Origin: JBDHHQ01 sp039586035 | GTDB taxonomy: Bacteria > Gemmatimonadota > Gemmatimonadetes > Longimicrobiales > Gaopeijiaceae | NCBI GenBank assembly: GCA_039586035.1 | Contig: JBDHLD010000008.1 | Coordinates: 47,227-111,226 of the forward strand | DNA length: 64,000 nucleotides | Direction: 5' to 3' | Part shown: one piece after another, positions 53,616 through 61,912 of the stretch | Numbering within the stretch: the stretch's first letter is position 1 | Layout: each line of letters opens with the position of its first letter | Program-made: the position numbers and the translations under genes | The notes under the pieces: model-generated | Seen by the model: only the letters and a program-made list of their open reading frames with translations | What the model was told of the DNA's origin: nothing | Database searches by the model: none

Positions 53616-54356
53616 TCAGGACACGAGCGTCCCCACTCGCTCCCCACGGATCGCGGCGGACACGGCGCCCGTCTCCTCCAGGTTCAGCACGACGATGGGG
53701 AGGTTGTTCTCCTTGCAGAGCGAAACGGCGGGGGCGTCCATGACCGCGAGCTCCCGGGCCATGACCTCCTGGAAGGTAATCGCGGGGATGAACTCTGCCG
53801 AGGGGTCCTTGACCGGGTCGGCGGTGAACACGCCGGACACCTTCGTGGCCTTGATCAGCACGTCCGCCTCCATCTCGATGGCGCGCAGGACCGCGGCCGT
53901 GTCGGTGGAGAAGTACGGGTTGCCGGTCCCCCCCGCGAAAAGCACGACCCTGCCCTTCTCGAGATGTCGGAGCGCCCGACGCCGGATGTATGGCTCGGCC
54001 AGCTCCTCCATGCGAATCGCCGTCATGACCCGCGTGTTGAGCCCCTTCCGCTCCAGGAGGTCCTGGATCGCCAGGGCGTTGATCACCGTGGCCAGCATCC
54101 CCATGTAGTCGGCTGACACCCGATCCATGCCCTTCTGGCTCTGGGTGGCGCCCCTGACGATGTTCCCACCCCCGACGACCAGGCCGAGGGAGACGCCCAT
54201 CTGTTGGATGCGGATGACTTCGTCGGTGATCCTGTCAACGACGGGCGGATCGATCCCGTACCCGCGCTCTCCCGCGAGCATCTCGCCCGAGATCTTCAGC
54301 ACGACCCGGCCGTACTTGAAGCCCTCCGCCGGCATCTCGTCGGCCAGTGAGTTCAC
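53616..54356 (-). CDS. pyrH: Uridylate kinase
   Basis: 246 residues. Amino-acid-kinase fold: LKISGEMLAG, VVGGGNIVRG, FAGGTGNPYFSTDTAAVLRA and ATKVSGVFTADP. Phosphorylates UMP to UDP; hexameric and allosterically controlled in other bacteria. Starts 5 bp after tsf, and 88 bp separate it from frr. Confidence 0.97.
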   Translation of the reverse strand: MNSLADEMPAEGFKYGRVVLKISGEMLAGERGYGIDPPVVDRITDEVIRIQQMGVSLGLVVGGGNIVRGATQSQKGMDRVSADYMGMLATVINALAIQDLLERKGLNTRVMTAIRMEELAEPYIRRRALRHLEKGRVVLFAGGTGNPYFSTDTAAVLRAIEMEADVLIKATKVSGVFTADPVKDPSAEFIPAITFQEVMARELAVMDAPAVSLCKENNLPIVVLNLEETGAVSAAIRGERVGTLVS

Positions 54357-54361
54357 CAGAC

Positions 54362-54970
54362 TCAGCGTTCGCCGATCGCGAAGCGCGAGAAGCGAGCCAC
54401 CTCGATCTTCTCACCTGTCTTGGCGGAGACCTCGGTCACCAGCTGCTCGATGGTCTTGTCCGGGTCCTTCACGAAGGGCTGCTTCAGCAGAGCGTGCTCC
54501 TTGAAGAACTTCGTGAGCATGCCGTCGACGATCTTGTCCTGGATGTGCTCCGGCTTACCCTCGTTTCGCACCTTCTCCAGATAGACCTGTCGCTCCCGGT
54601 CCACCGTGGCCTCGTCGATGTCGTCGGCTGCCACCGCCAGCGGCTTGGACGAGGCGACGTGCATGGCCAGGTCCTTGGCCAACTGCTTGAACTCGTCCGT
54701 GTTGGCGACGAAGTCCGTCTCGCAGTTGAGCTCCACCATCACGCCGATCTTGTTGCTGAAGTGGATGTAGCTGCCGATCGTGCCCTCGTTGGCTGACTTC
54801 TCCGCCCGTTTCGCTGCTTTGGCAGCGCCGCGGCTTCGGAGCAGGTCGATGGCCGCCTCCATGTCGCCGCCGGTTTCCTGGAGCGCGCGCTTGCAGTCCA
54901 TCATACCGGCGGCGGTACGATCCCTGAGCTCCTTCACGTCCTTCGCGCTGATCTCTGCCATGGTCGTCAT
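54362..54970 (-). CDS. tsf: Translation elongation factor Ts
   Basis: About 202 residues, shorter than the E. coli form (283), in line with the short EF-Ts type. EF-Tu-contact motifs ISAKDVKELRDRTAAGMMDC and VELNCETDFVANTDEF, EHALLKQPFVKD. It recharges EF-Tu with GTP. The ATG at 54970 has GAGAG before it; an ATG nine bases later is equally plausible. 163 bp separate it from rpsB. Confidence 0.95.
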   Translation of the reverse strand: MTTMAEISAKDVKELRDRTAAGMMDCKRALQETGGDMEAAIDLLRSRGAAKAAKRAEKSANEGTIGSYIHFSNKIGVMVELNCETDFVANTDEFKQLAKDLAMHVASSKPLAVAADDIDEATVDRERQVYLEKVRNEGKPEHIQDKIVDGMLTKFFKEHALLKQPFVKDPDKTIEQLVTEVSAKTGEKIEVARFSRFAIGER

Positions 54971-55036
54971 GTGCTCTCGTGGTTGAGTACTGCGGTGTTG
55001 CCGTCGCTGCCCGTGCTGGGCTCTTCTCTTCTGCTC

Positions 55037-55079
55037 AAAAAAGAGAGGCGGGAGCGGTGGGCGAAGGGCCGTGCCCTTC
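55037..55079 (-). terminator. Possible attenuator between rpsB and tsf
   Basis: A perfect 7-bp stem GAAGGGC-(CGT)-GCCCTTC (55063-55079), and on the minus strand a six-T run (55042-55037) about 20 nt later. The distance is too long for a standard intrinsic terminator, so this is a weak candidate. It would lower tsf relative to rpsB. Confidence 0.3.
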
Positions 55080-55133
55080 CGCCGTCCGGCTGCCGCCTCG
55101 ATCCCGTGTCCGGGAGGGTTGTCCTGGCCGGAG

Positions 55134-56129
55134 CTACTCGGCGGCCCCGCTCTCCGTCGCGGACTCGGGCGCCTCTTTGGCGGGCGCCTCGGCTTCTTCG
55201 GCCGCATCTGGAGCTTCTTCTGCGCCACCTGCCTCTTCGCCGGTGGGCTTCAGGTGCTGGGCGATGACCTCCGGCCGGGGGCGGCGCTTCCGACGCGGGC
55301 GTCGCCGCGGCCGTTCGGCGCTTTCGGTCGTCTTCTCCCCGGTCTCGGTGGAATACGTCGTCGCCTCGAGCTCCTGGACGCGCTTCTTCTGCTCTTCGGG
55401 CACCTGCCGCCGGGCGGAATCGATCGTGTTCGCCATCACTCGGGTGATGAGGCTGACCGAGCGGATGGCGTCATCGTTGCCGGGGATCGGATAATCGATT
55501 CGATCCGGGTCGGCGTTGGTGTCCGTGATGGCGATCACGGGAATCCCCAGGCGGTTGGCCTCCTTCACGGCGATGTGCTCGCGCCGCGCGTCGACGACGA
55601 ACATGGCCCCGGGAACGCGGCCCATGTCCTTCACGCCGGAGAGGTACTTGTCCAGCTTCTGGCGCTCTCGATCCAGGAGGAGGCGCTCCTTCTTCGTGTA
55701 GAACTCGAAGGCGTTCTCCTCCTGACCTCGCTCCAGCTCCCTCAGCCTGCGAATCTGCTTGCGGATGGTTTGGAAGTTCGTGAGCATGCCCCCCAGCCAG
55801 CGCTCGGTGACGTAGAACGCCCCGCAGCGTTCGGCCTCCTGCTTGATGATCGCTCCGAGCTGGCCCTTCGTGCATACGAAGAGAACGCGATCGCCGCGGA
55901 GGACGACCTCGCGCACCGCCTGCTCAGCTCGTTCGAGACGATCGACGGTCTTGCGCAGGTCGATGATGTGGATCCCGTTGCGCTCAGCGAAGATGAACTT
56001 GCGCATCTTCGGGTTCCAGCGCCGAGTCTGGTGCCCGAAATGGACGCCAGCTTCGAGGAGCTCGTTCAAACCGACCTGCTGCATCTCGCCTTCCATGGTC
56101 TGCTCTGTCTCGGTAGCCGTCGGAGTCAT
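55134..56129 (-). CDS. rpsB: 30S ribosomal protein S2 with long acidic C-terminal extension
   Basis: 331 residues, against about 240 in E. coli. Core motifs LLEAGVHFGHQTRRWNPKM, IIDLRKTVDRLERA, ERWLGGMLTNFQTIR and PVIAITDTNADPD are intact. After about residue 245 comes a basic Arg/Lys/Pro patch (RPRRRPRRKRRPRPEV) and a Glu/Ala-rich tail. The N-terminus may also be extended: I place the start at the ATG at 56129, two bases after the rpsI stop; ATGs at 56096 and 56084 (the last with GGAAGG before it) are alternatives. Confidence 0.95.
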   Translation of the reverse strand: MTPTATETEQTMEGEMQQVGLNELLEAGVHFGHQTRRWNPKMRKFIFAERNGIHIIDLRKTVDRLERAEQAVREVVLRGDRVLFVCTKGQLGAIIKQEAERCGAFYVTERWLGGMLTNFQTIRKQIRRLRELERGQEENAFEFYTKKERLLLDRERQKLDKYLSGVKDMGRVPGAMFVVDARREHIAVKEANRLGIPVIAITDTNADPDRIDYPIPGNDDAIRSVSLITRVMANTIDSARRQVPEEQKKRVQELEATTYSTETGEKTTESAERPRRRPRRKRRPRPEVIAQHLKPTGEEAGGAEEAPDAAEEAEAPAKEAPESATESGAAE

Positions 56130-56131
56130 GA

Positions 56132-56530
56132 TCAACGCTTGCTGAACTGGAAGCGCTTGCGCGCCTTGGGCTGCCCGGGCTTCTTCCGCTCCACCTTCCG
56201 TGCATCGCGCGTGAGCAGACCGTTCGAGCGCATGGTGGTGCGGTGCTCGTCGTCAAACTCCACCAGGGCACGGGCGAGACCCATGCGGATCGCGTCCGAC
56301 TGGCCGGTGAGTCCGCCGCCTCGCACCCGAACCGTCACGTCGAACTGGCCTTCGGCGTTGACGATGCGAAAGGCCTCCTCGACGCGGAGCTGGTGCGCTC
56401 TGCGGGGGAAGTACTCGGCAAGTGGGCGGCCGTTTATGGACCATTCACCCCGCCCGGGGCGGAGCATGACCCGGGCGGTGCTGGTCTTGCGGCGGCCGAC
56501 CGCGTGGATCTGGTTCGTCGTTTCGGTCAT
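56132..56530 (-). CDS. rpsI: 30S ribosomal protein S9
   Basis: 132 residues. Motifs AVGRRKTSTARVMLRPG near the start, VRVRGGGLTGQSDAIRMGLARAL, and the basic tail ending KRFQFSKR, which reaches the P-site tRNA. Overlaps rplM by 4 bp, the standard rplM-rpsI pairing. Confidence 0.98.
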   Translation of the reverse strand: MTETTNQIHAVGRRKTSTARVMLRPGRGEWSINGRPLAEYFPRRAHQLRVEEAFRIVNAEGQFDVTVRVRGGGLTGQSDAIRMGLARALVEFDDEHRTTMRSNGLLTRDARKVERKKPGQPKARKRFQFSKR

Positions 56531-56979
56531 GAACTAGGCTCGTATCCTGCTCGGATCTCCAGGGGCTCGGGCGCCTGGCCCACGTGCGGATGCTCGCCGC
56601 CGGCGTATACCCGTAGCTTCTTCCGCATGTGGCGCCCCAGCGTGTTCTTCGGGAGCATGCCTCTCACGGCCAGCTCGATGACCCGCTCCGGGTGCTTCTC
56701 GATCATGCGCTTGAAGGGGATGTGCTTTTCTCCGCCCATGTAGCCGGTGTGCCGGAAGTAGGTCTTCTGCTCGGCCTTCTTCCCCGTCAGGGCCACCTTC
56801 TCGGCGTTGATGACCACGACGTGGTCTCCCACGTCCAGGTGTGGCGTGTAGATCGGCTTGTGCTTGCCACGGAGCACACGGGCGACCTCGGTGGCCAGTC
56901 GGCCGAGGGGCTTTCCATCGGCGTCGACGACCCACCACTTGCGGTCGATCTCGGTGGCTTTGGGCGTGTATGTCTTCAT
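56527..56979 (-). CDS. rplM: 50S ribosomal protein L13
   Basis: 150 residues from the ATG at 56979. Motifs WWVVDADGKPLGRLATEVA, HVVVINAEKVALTGKK and GMLPKNTLGRHMRKKLRVY. A TTGACA/TATCAT promoter lies just upstream and the leader is about 31 nt. First gene of the ten-gene series to rseP. Confidence 0.98.
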   Translation of the reverse strand: MKTYTPKATEIDRKWWVVDADGKPLGRLATEVARVLRGKHKPIYTPHLDVGDHVVVINAEKVALTGKKAEQKTYFRHTGYMGGEKHIPFKRMIEKHPERVIELAVRGMLPKNTLGRHMRKKLRVYAGGEHPHVGQAPEPLEIRAGYEPSS

Positions 56980-57009
56980 TTTCTGCGAAAAAGCTGGTTC
57001 GGCAATAGA

Positions 57010-57045
57010 GCTTTGAATGATAGTCCAGGCCCCGAGGGGTGTCAA
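57010..57045 (-). promoter_or_regulatory. Sigma-70-type promoter of the rplM-to-rseP series
   Basis: Minus strand TTGACA (57045-57040), exactly 17 bp, TATCAT (57022-57017). A 4+2+4 inverted repeat (CCCC-GA-GGGG, 57030-57039) lies in the spacer. The start near 57010 gives a short leader, so control by a structured leader is unlikely. Confidence 0.8.
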
Positions 57046-57105
57046 CGGCTCAGGAAGGCCGCGTCAGACCATGCAACGCGGGGGGTTCTGCGGCTTTGTT
57101 GGGGC

Positions 57106-57957
57106 TCAGCGGTAGGTTTCCAGGAAGCGCGCCCGGGACGCGTGGCGTAGCCGGAGCAGCGCCTTTTCCTTGATCTGCCGCACGCGTTCGCGAGTGATGC
57201 CCAGCAGGGACCCGATCTCCTCCAACGTCATGGGCTCCTGATCGTCCAACCCGAAATAGAGACGGAGGATCTTGGCCTCCCGCTCCTTGAGGGTGGAGAG
57301 CGCCTCTTCGATCGTCTCCTTGAGCGCGCGCTCGTAGGCCTCATCCTCCGGGCCGGGGGAATACTGATCGGGCAGATAGTCCAGCAGTCGATTGTCTTCG
57401 CCGGGCGTCATGGGGGCGTCCAGCGAGAGGTGAGACTGGGAGATGGCCAGCGTCTTCTCGACCTCCTCCTTGGTCAGCTCCAGGTCATTGGCCAGCTCCT
57501 CGACCGTGGGCTCCCGACCCAGCTCCTGGAGCAGCATGGCTTTGCGCCGTCCGATCCGGTGCAGCGCCCCCGCTCGGTTCAAGGGCACCCGGACGATCCG
57601 GCTCTGCTCGGCCAACGCCTGGAGAATCGCCTGGCGAATCCACCAGACGGCGTACGAGATGAACTTGATCCCCTTCGTCTCGTCGAACTTATGGGCTGCG
57701 CGGATCAGGCCCAGGTTGCCTTCGTTGATCAGGTCGGCCAGCGGCACGCCCTGGTTCTGGTACTTCTTGGCGACCGATACCACGAAGCGGAGGTTCGATC
57801 TGACGAGCTTGTCCAGGGCCTCGTCTTCTCCTCGGCGGATCGCCTTGGCGAGTCGGGCTTCCTCATCGCGATCGATCAGCGGGTACGCCGAGATCTCCTT
57901 GAGGTACTGATCCAGAGAGCCCTCTCCGAGGGGCCGGCGGCGGGCTTGGAAGCTCAT
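57106..57957 (-). CDS. RpoD/SigA-family sigma-70 factor without region 1.1
   Basis: 283 residues. Region 1.2 (SLDQYLKEISAYPLIDRDEE), 2.1-2.4 (VRSNLRFVVSVAKKYQNQG, DLINEGNLGLIRAAHKFD, ISYAVWWIRQAILQAL), 3.0-3.1 (REPTVEELANDLEL) and 4.1-4.2 (REAKILRLYFGLDD, TLEEIGSLLGITRERVRQIK) are complete. A short primary sigma of this kind without the acidic region 1.1 is known in Bacteroidetes; here it may be the primary or a group 2 factor. The three near-consensus promoters in this window fit such a sigma. No clear promoter was found in the 275 bp upstream. Confidence 0.93.
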   Translation of the reverse strand: MSFQARRRPLGEGSLDQYLKEISAYPLIDRDEEARLAKAIRRGEDEALDKLVRSNLRFVVSVAKKYQNQGVPLADLINEGNLGLIRAAHKFDETKGIKFISYAVWWIRQAILQALAEQSRIVRVPLNRAGALHRIGRRKAMLLQELGREPTVEELANDLELTKEEVEKTLAISQSHLSLDAPMTPGEDNRLLDYLPDQYSPGPEDEAYERALKETIEEALSTLKEREAKILRLYFGLDDQEPMTLEEIGSLLGITRERVRQIKEKALLRLRHASRARFLETYR

Positions 57958-58232
57958 ACGCCGGAACGGAGCTCCGAGCGCACGGGATCTCCCGGGCGTC
58001 GTGCCGCGGCGAGGTAGGGGGCGACCCGGCGGTCCACGCTTAGATCAACAACTCGTTCGAAAGTGGCGGGTGTCGTTCGCAAGAATGGGCAGCCGCAGAT
58101 CGCCAGGCGAGCCCGTCGAAGAATCAGTAGGGTCCGGGATGCCGTCGCGCAACCCGGCGGGTGTAGCGTGGGATGGGACCGACCTCTACGAGACGCCGGG
58201 ATCCGTGCGAGGCGGCGGGTGTGGGCAGCCGG
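57958..58232. other. Noncoding region between lepB and the sigma factor gene
   Basis: 275 bp with no credible gene, no near-consensus promoter and no terminator hairpin followed by a U-tract. It must hold the sigma gene's promoter unless the two genes share one transcript. Confidence 0.4.
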
Positions 58233-58976
58233 CTATTCGATGAGCCCGCCGATGCGTTCCCAGCGAATGTCCCGCAGCCAGCTCATGCCGTCGTCCTGCG
58301 GTCGGAACGAGTAGTAGATGAACCACGGGCGCCCACGGATGGATTCTCTCCTCACGAAGCCCCAATACCGAGAATCCTCACTGTTGTCCCGGTTGTCACC
58401 GAGCACGAAGAAGCGCTCTTCCGGCACGACGATGGGCCCCCAGTTGTCCCGGGACGGGCGGTACTCGCGCGCCTCCAGACTCGCGGGGAGAAAACGGTGC
58501 TGCCAGCTCATGGACGGATGGACGGCGTCGCCTCCTCGGTCGAGGTAGCGGGCGTAGGGTTCTTCCTGCAGGACGCTGTTCACGTAGACGTCCTTGCCTC
58601 GCATCTCCAGCGTGTCCCCTGGAAGTCCGATGAGGCGCTTCACGTAGTTCTTCGTCGGATCGTGCGGCGGATTGAAGACGATGACGTCGCCCCGATCCGG
58701 CTCGGCGAATCCGGGAACCCGGAGGTGGACGCCTGGAATCTCGGCGCCGTACATCGCCTTGTTGACGATCAGGAAGTCGCCCACCAGAAGGGTGTTCTCC
58801 ATGGACGACGTCGGAATCTTGAAGGCCTCGACGAGGAAGGCCCGGATGAAGAGGAACAGGACGAAAGCCACCGCCACGGACTTGGTCCAGTCCCAGACGG
58901 TTCGGAAGAACGATGGACGGTCGGCCAGGCGCCGCCTGGGATCGCTGGGTTGGTCGGTTGGGTCGATCACGCTCAT
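58233..58976 (-). CDS. lepB: Type I signal peptidase
   Basis: 247 residues from the ATG at 58976. One transmembrane helix (about 32-48), catalytic Ser58 in IPTSSMENTL, Lys113 in NYVKRLIGLPGD, and the late GDNRDNSEDSRYWGFV motif. It cuts Sec/Tat signal peptides at the outer face of the inner membrane. The longer upstream frame is Arg/Pro-rich and has no membrane character. 214 noncoding bp separate it from the aldehyde dehydrogenase. Confidence 0.95.
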   Translation of the reverse strand: MSVIDPTDQPSDPRRRLADRPSFFRTVWDWTKSVAVAFVLFLFIRAFLVEAFKIPTSSMENTLLVGDFLIVNKAMYGAEIPGVHLRVPGFAEPDRGDVIVFNPPHDPTKNYVKRLIGLPGDTLEMRGKDVYVNSVLQEEPYARYLDRGGDAVHPSMSWQHRFLPASLEAREYRPSRDNWGPIVVPEERFFVLGDNRDNSEDSRYWGFVRRESIRGRPWFIYYSFRPQDDGMSWLRDIRWERIGGLIE

Positions 58977-59190
58977 TCCGGTTCGGTTCTTCCGGTCCCT
59001 ACGGGGTCGCTCCCGGCCCGGTTTCGCCCCTCCGAGCTCTGCGCGGCGGTACTCGACGAATACACAATCACTCGGGGGCCGTTCCCGCCGTCCGGGATGG
59101 CAGCGGCCGCTCCCTGGGTCTCGACGCTCCGGGCACCCACCCAACCTGGGTCGGCTGCGGAACGCCGGTCAATAGTCACGACCTCGCTGG

Positions 59191-60672
59191 TCAATAGTTG
59201 TCGATCTGGGCTCTCTGGAGCGTCCCTGAGTAATCCAGGTAGCAGACCTTGGTCTCCGAGTAGAAGTCGTACACCTCCCAGCCTCCCTCCCGATGGCCGT
59301 TGCCCGTCTCCTTCACGCCGCCGAATGGAAGGTGAGCCTCCGCGCCGATGGTCGGTGCGTTCACGTACGTGATGCCGTTGTCCAGCTCCGCGAAGGCGCG
59401 GAACGACGTCCGCACGTCACAGGTGTACACCGCGCTGGAAAGGCCGTACCGCACTTCGTTGTTGATCCGGACCGCCTCGCCGAAGTCGCGGAATGTCATG
59501 ACGCTCAGCACCGGGCCGAAGATCTCCTCACACGCGAGACGAGCCCCCGGCCGTATCCCGCGCACGATGGTGGGCTCGAAGAAGAAGCCCCGCTCCAGCC
59601 CGGTTCCGCGAGCCGGGCGTCCACCGCAGAGAATCTCGCCTTCGGAGCGGGCCACCTCCATGTACCCATGGGTCTTCTGCAGCGCGGCCTCGTTGATCAG
59701 CGGTCCGACCTCGGTCTCGGGCAGGATCCCGTCGCCGAGGCGCAGCTTCTCGGTACGCGACACCAGGCTCTCCAGGAAGCTGTCCGCGATCTCTTCGTGC
59801 AGCAGCAGGCGCGAGGTGGCCGTGCACCGCTGGCCCGCAGTGCCGAAGGCGCCCCAGATGGCCCCCTCCAGGGCGAGGGCCATGTCCGCGTCGGGCATGA
59901 CGATCTGGGCGTTCTTCCCGCCCATCTCCAGCGAGACCCGCTTGTGCATGCGGCCGCACGTCTCGCCGATGATCTTGCCGGTCTCCGTGGAGCCGGTGAA
60001 GGAGATCACGGGCACCTCGGGGTGCTCGACGATGGCGGCGCCCACCTCCTTGCCGGTCCCGTGGACGAGATTGACCACCTGCGGTGGTATTCCGGCCTCC
60101 AGCAGGATCTCCACGAACAGGTGAGCGGTGTGCGGAACGTCCTCCGCAGGCTTGAACACGATGCTGTTCCCGCACGCCAGCGCCGGAAAGATCTTCCAGG
60201 TGGGAATGGCCATGGGGAAATTGAACGGCGTGATGATCCCGCAGACGCCCATCGGCCGGCGATAGGTCATCGCCCACTTGTCACGCAGCTCGGACGGCAC
60301 GGTATGCCCGAACAGCCGACGTCCCTCCGTGGCCGCGTAGTAGGCCGTGTCGATGCCCTCCTGGACGTCGCCCCGGGTCTCGAGAAGCACCTTCCCCATC
60401 TCCCGGGTGGCCACCCGGGCCAACTCTTCCTTGCGGGCCGTCATGATGTCGCCGGCCCGCTTCAGCTTGGCGCCCCGCTCCGGCGCGGGCGTCCGGCTCC
60501 AGACCTCGAAGCCCTCCTCCGCCGCTGCCACGGCGCGGTTCACGTCGTCCTCTCCGGACCGGGGGAACAGACCGATCAGGTCGTGTGTGTCCGCGGGGTT
60601 GCGATTCTCGTAGTGCTGCCCGGTGGCTGGCTCGGTCCACCTTCCGCCAATGTGGTTCTTGAATGGCTCCAT
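59191..60672 (-). CDS. Aldehyde dehydrogenase superfamily, substrate unresolved
   Basis: 493 residues, strong AGGAGG before the ATG. Catalytic Cys283 in GQRCTATSR and general-base Glu249 in SLEMGGKNAQ; NAD site FTGSTETGK. The C-terminus HLPFGGVKETGNGHREGG with DFYSETKVCYLDYSG is like bacterial aminoadipate-/ketoglutarate-semialdehyde or related semialdehyde dehydrogenases. It could serve lysine, proline or sugar-acid breakdown, but no pathway neighbour supports a choice. It stands alone between lepB and a small membrane gene. Confidence 0.92.
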   Translation of the reverse strand: MEPFKNHIGGRWTEPATGQHYENRNPADTHDLIGLFPRSGEDDVNRAVAAAEEGFEVWSRTPAPERGAKLKRAGDIMTARKEELARVATREMGKVLLETRGDVQEGIDTAYYAATEGRRLFGHTVPSELRDKWAMTYRRPMGVCGIITPFNFPMAIPTWKIFPALACGNSIVFKPAEDVPHTAHLFVEILLEAGIPPQVVNLVHGTGKEVGAAIVEHPEVPVISFTGSTETGKIIGETCGRMHKRVSLEMGGKNAQIVMPDADMALALEGAIWGAFGTAGQRCTATSRLLLHEEIADSFLESLVSRTEKLRLGDGILPETEVGPLINEAALQKTHGYMEVARSEGEILCGGRPARGTGLERGFFFEPTIVRGIRPGARLACEEIFGPVLSVMTFRDFGEAVRINNEVRYGLSSAVYTCDVRTSFRAFAELDNGITYVNAPTIGAEAHLPFGGVKETGNGHREGGWEVYDFYSETKVCYLDYSGTLQRAQIDNY

Positions 60673-60821
60673 GTGCGCCTCCTGGCGGGCGGTTTCGAGG
60701 TCGGCCGAAGGGGCTCGCCCGGCTCCGCCGCCTCCCTCGCTCCCGGGCGGTCACCCGCGGCGCGGCGACCCTAGTCTACCCCGGCCCGCGCGTCCCACAA
60801 GGGCGCCGGCCGGGCGGGCGG

Positions 60822-61007
60822 TCAGGTGAGCCCGATCACCAGGACCGCAGCCATCAGGAAGGCCACCAGGGCCGTGTAGAAGAGCCACGTCTGAATGAAC
60901 GGCGACGTGGGACTCACCCGCCTCGCCACCATGGCGACGACGAAGCCCACCAGGGCGGCGCCCGCCACTCCGACCCCGATGAGCGTCGCCCAGCTTTCGA
61001 CGGCCAC
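60822..61007 (-). CDS. Small two-helix membrane protein
   Basis: 61 residues from a GTG preceded by AGGAAAGG. Two hydrophobic segments (VGVAGAALVGFVVAMVA and TWLFYTALVAFLMAAVLVIGL) cover most of the protein with a short RRVSPTSPF loop between. Divergent from the metzincin gene by 82 bp. Unknown function; accepted because the hydrophobic pattern and ribosome site are good, though it could be a chance frame. Confidence 0.55.
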   Translation of the reverse strand: MAVESWATLIGVGVAGAALVGFVVAMVARRVSPTSPFIQTWLFYTALVAFLMAAVLVIGLT

Positions 61008-61089
61008 CCTTTCCTAATCTTTCCGCCCGTGGGGGCCGAAGAAGTGAGTATCCACCGCTTCTCTCGCCTCCGCGTGAAAGGACACCGAC

Positions 61090-61899
61090 TTGCGACGCTC
61101 CTCCGGTCGGGGCGGTCTACCGATCACGCCCCTGGTCGGGGTGGCCGCGGTGGTGGCTCTCACGGCCCTGCTTCGCCCCGGGTCGCGGCTGTCGACGCCC
61201 CTGTTCGGCATGGACGACGCCTTCAGTGGCGAGGCCGAGTGCGAGACCTCGCCGTGCGCCATGACCACCGAGGTGCCGGCGGCCCGTACGCAACGGCTCG
61301 TCCTACCCGCCCGATCCGTGTGTCCCGATTCCGGCTACCTGTGCGCGAACCCCGATGCCCCCGACTCCCACCGGGTGCTGCGGTGGCCCGATACCCTTCA
61401 GTCGCTCACCGTATCCGTCCCGCAGCCGGACTTCGAGACCCCGGGCCGGGCTCAGGCGCTCCAGCGCGCCGCCGTCCGCGGCATCCAGGCCTGGCATCAA
61501 CGTCCGTTCGGCCTGCGGATACACGACCGAGGAAGCGGGGAGCGCGCCGACATCGTGGTGCGGTGGACCCTCCAGCTCGACGGATCCAGCCTCGGACACA
61601 CCCGGTCCGAATGGCGGGACAAGGACGGTGAGAAGTCTCTCCGGATCGTGGATTTCGCGTTGGCCACGAGGAGTCCCTACAACCCGCGTTACGAGCTGAG
61701 CCCCCACGAGGTGGAGCTGGTCGCTGCCCACGAGATGGGGCATGCGTTGGGCTTGCCTCACAGCGATTCGCCTCGCGACGTCATGTATCCGACCAACACC
61801 GCGCGGAGTCTGTCGGCGCGGGACTATCGCACGGTAGAGGCGCTGTACCGCCTGCCGAACGGAGCCCAGATCGAAGGCATGGGCGCCCAGGACCGCTGA
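61090..61899 (+). CDS. Membrane-anchored or secreted matrixin-type metzincin metalloprotease
   Basis: 269 residues from a TTG with AAAGGA upstream. A hydrophobic segment (about 12-28) is a signal or anchor. The metzincin zinc motif HEMGHALGLPH (His214, Glu215, His218, His224) is followed by the Met-turn DVMYP (Met232), as in matrixins. Four Cys in the first 90 residues may form disulfides outside the cell. A zinc endopeptidase in the envelope; no substrate or inhibitor gene is seen nearby. Confidence 0.82.
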   Translation: MRRSSGRGGLPITPLVGVAAVVALTALLRPGSRLSTPLFGMDDAFSGEAECETSPCAMTTEVPAARTQRLVLPARSVCPDSGYLCANPDAPDSHRVLRWPDTLQSLTVSVPQPDFETPGRAQALQRAAVRGIQAWHQRPFGLRIHDRGSGERADIVVRWTLQLDGSSLGHTRSEWRDKDGEKSLRIVDFALATRSPYNPRYELSPHEVELVAAHEMGHALGLPHSDSPRDVMYPTNTARSLSARDYRTVEALYRLPNGAQIEGMGAQDR

Positions 61900-61912
61900 C
61901 GGGCCCAGGCAA

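Noticed and set aside
55037..55079. Strong terminator between rpsB and tsf
   Set aside because: The six-U run is about 20 nt from the hairpin, too far for a standard intrinsic terminator; kept only as a weak candidate.
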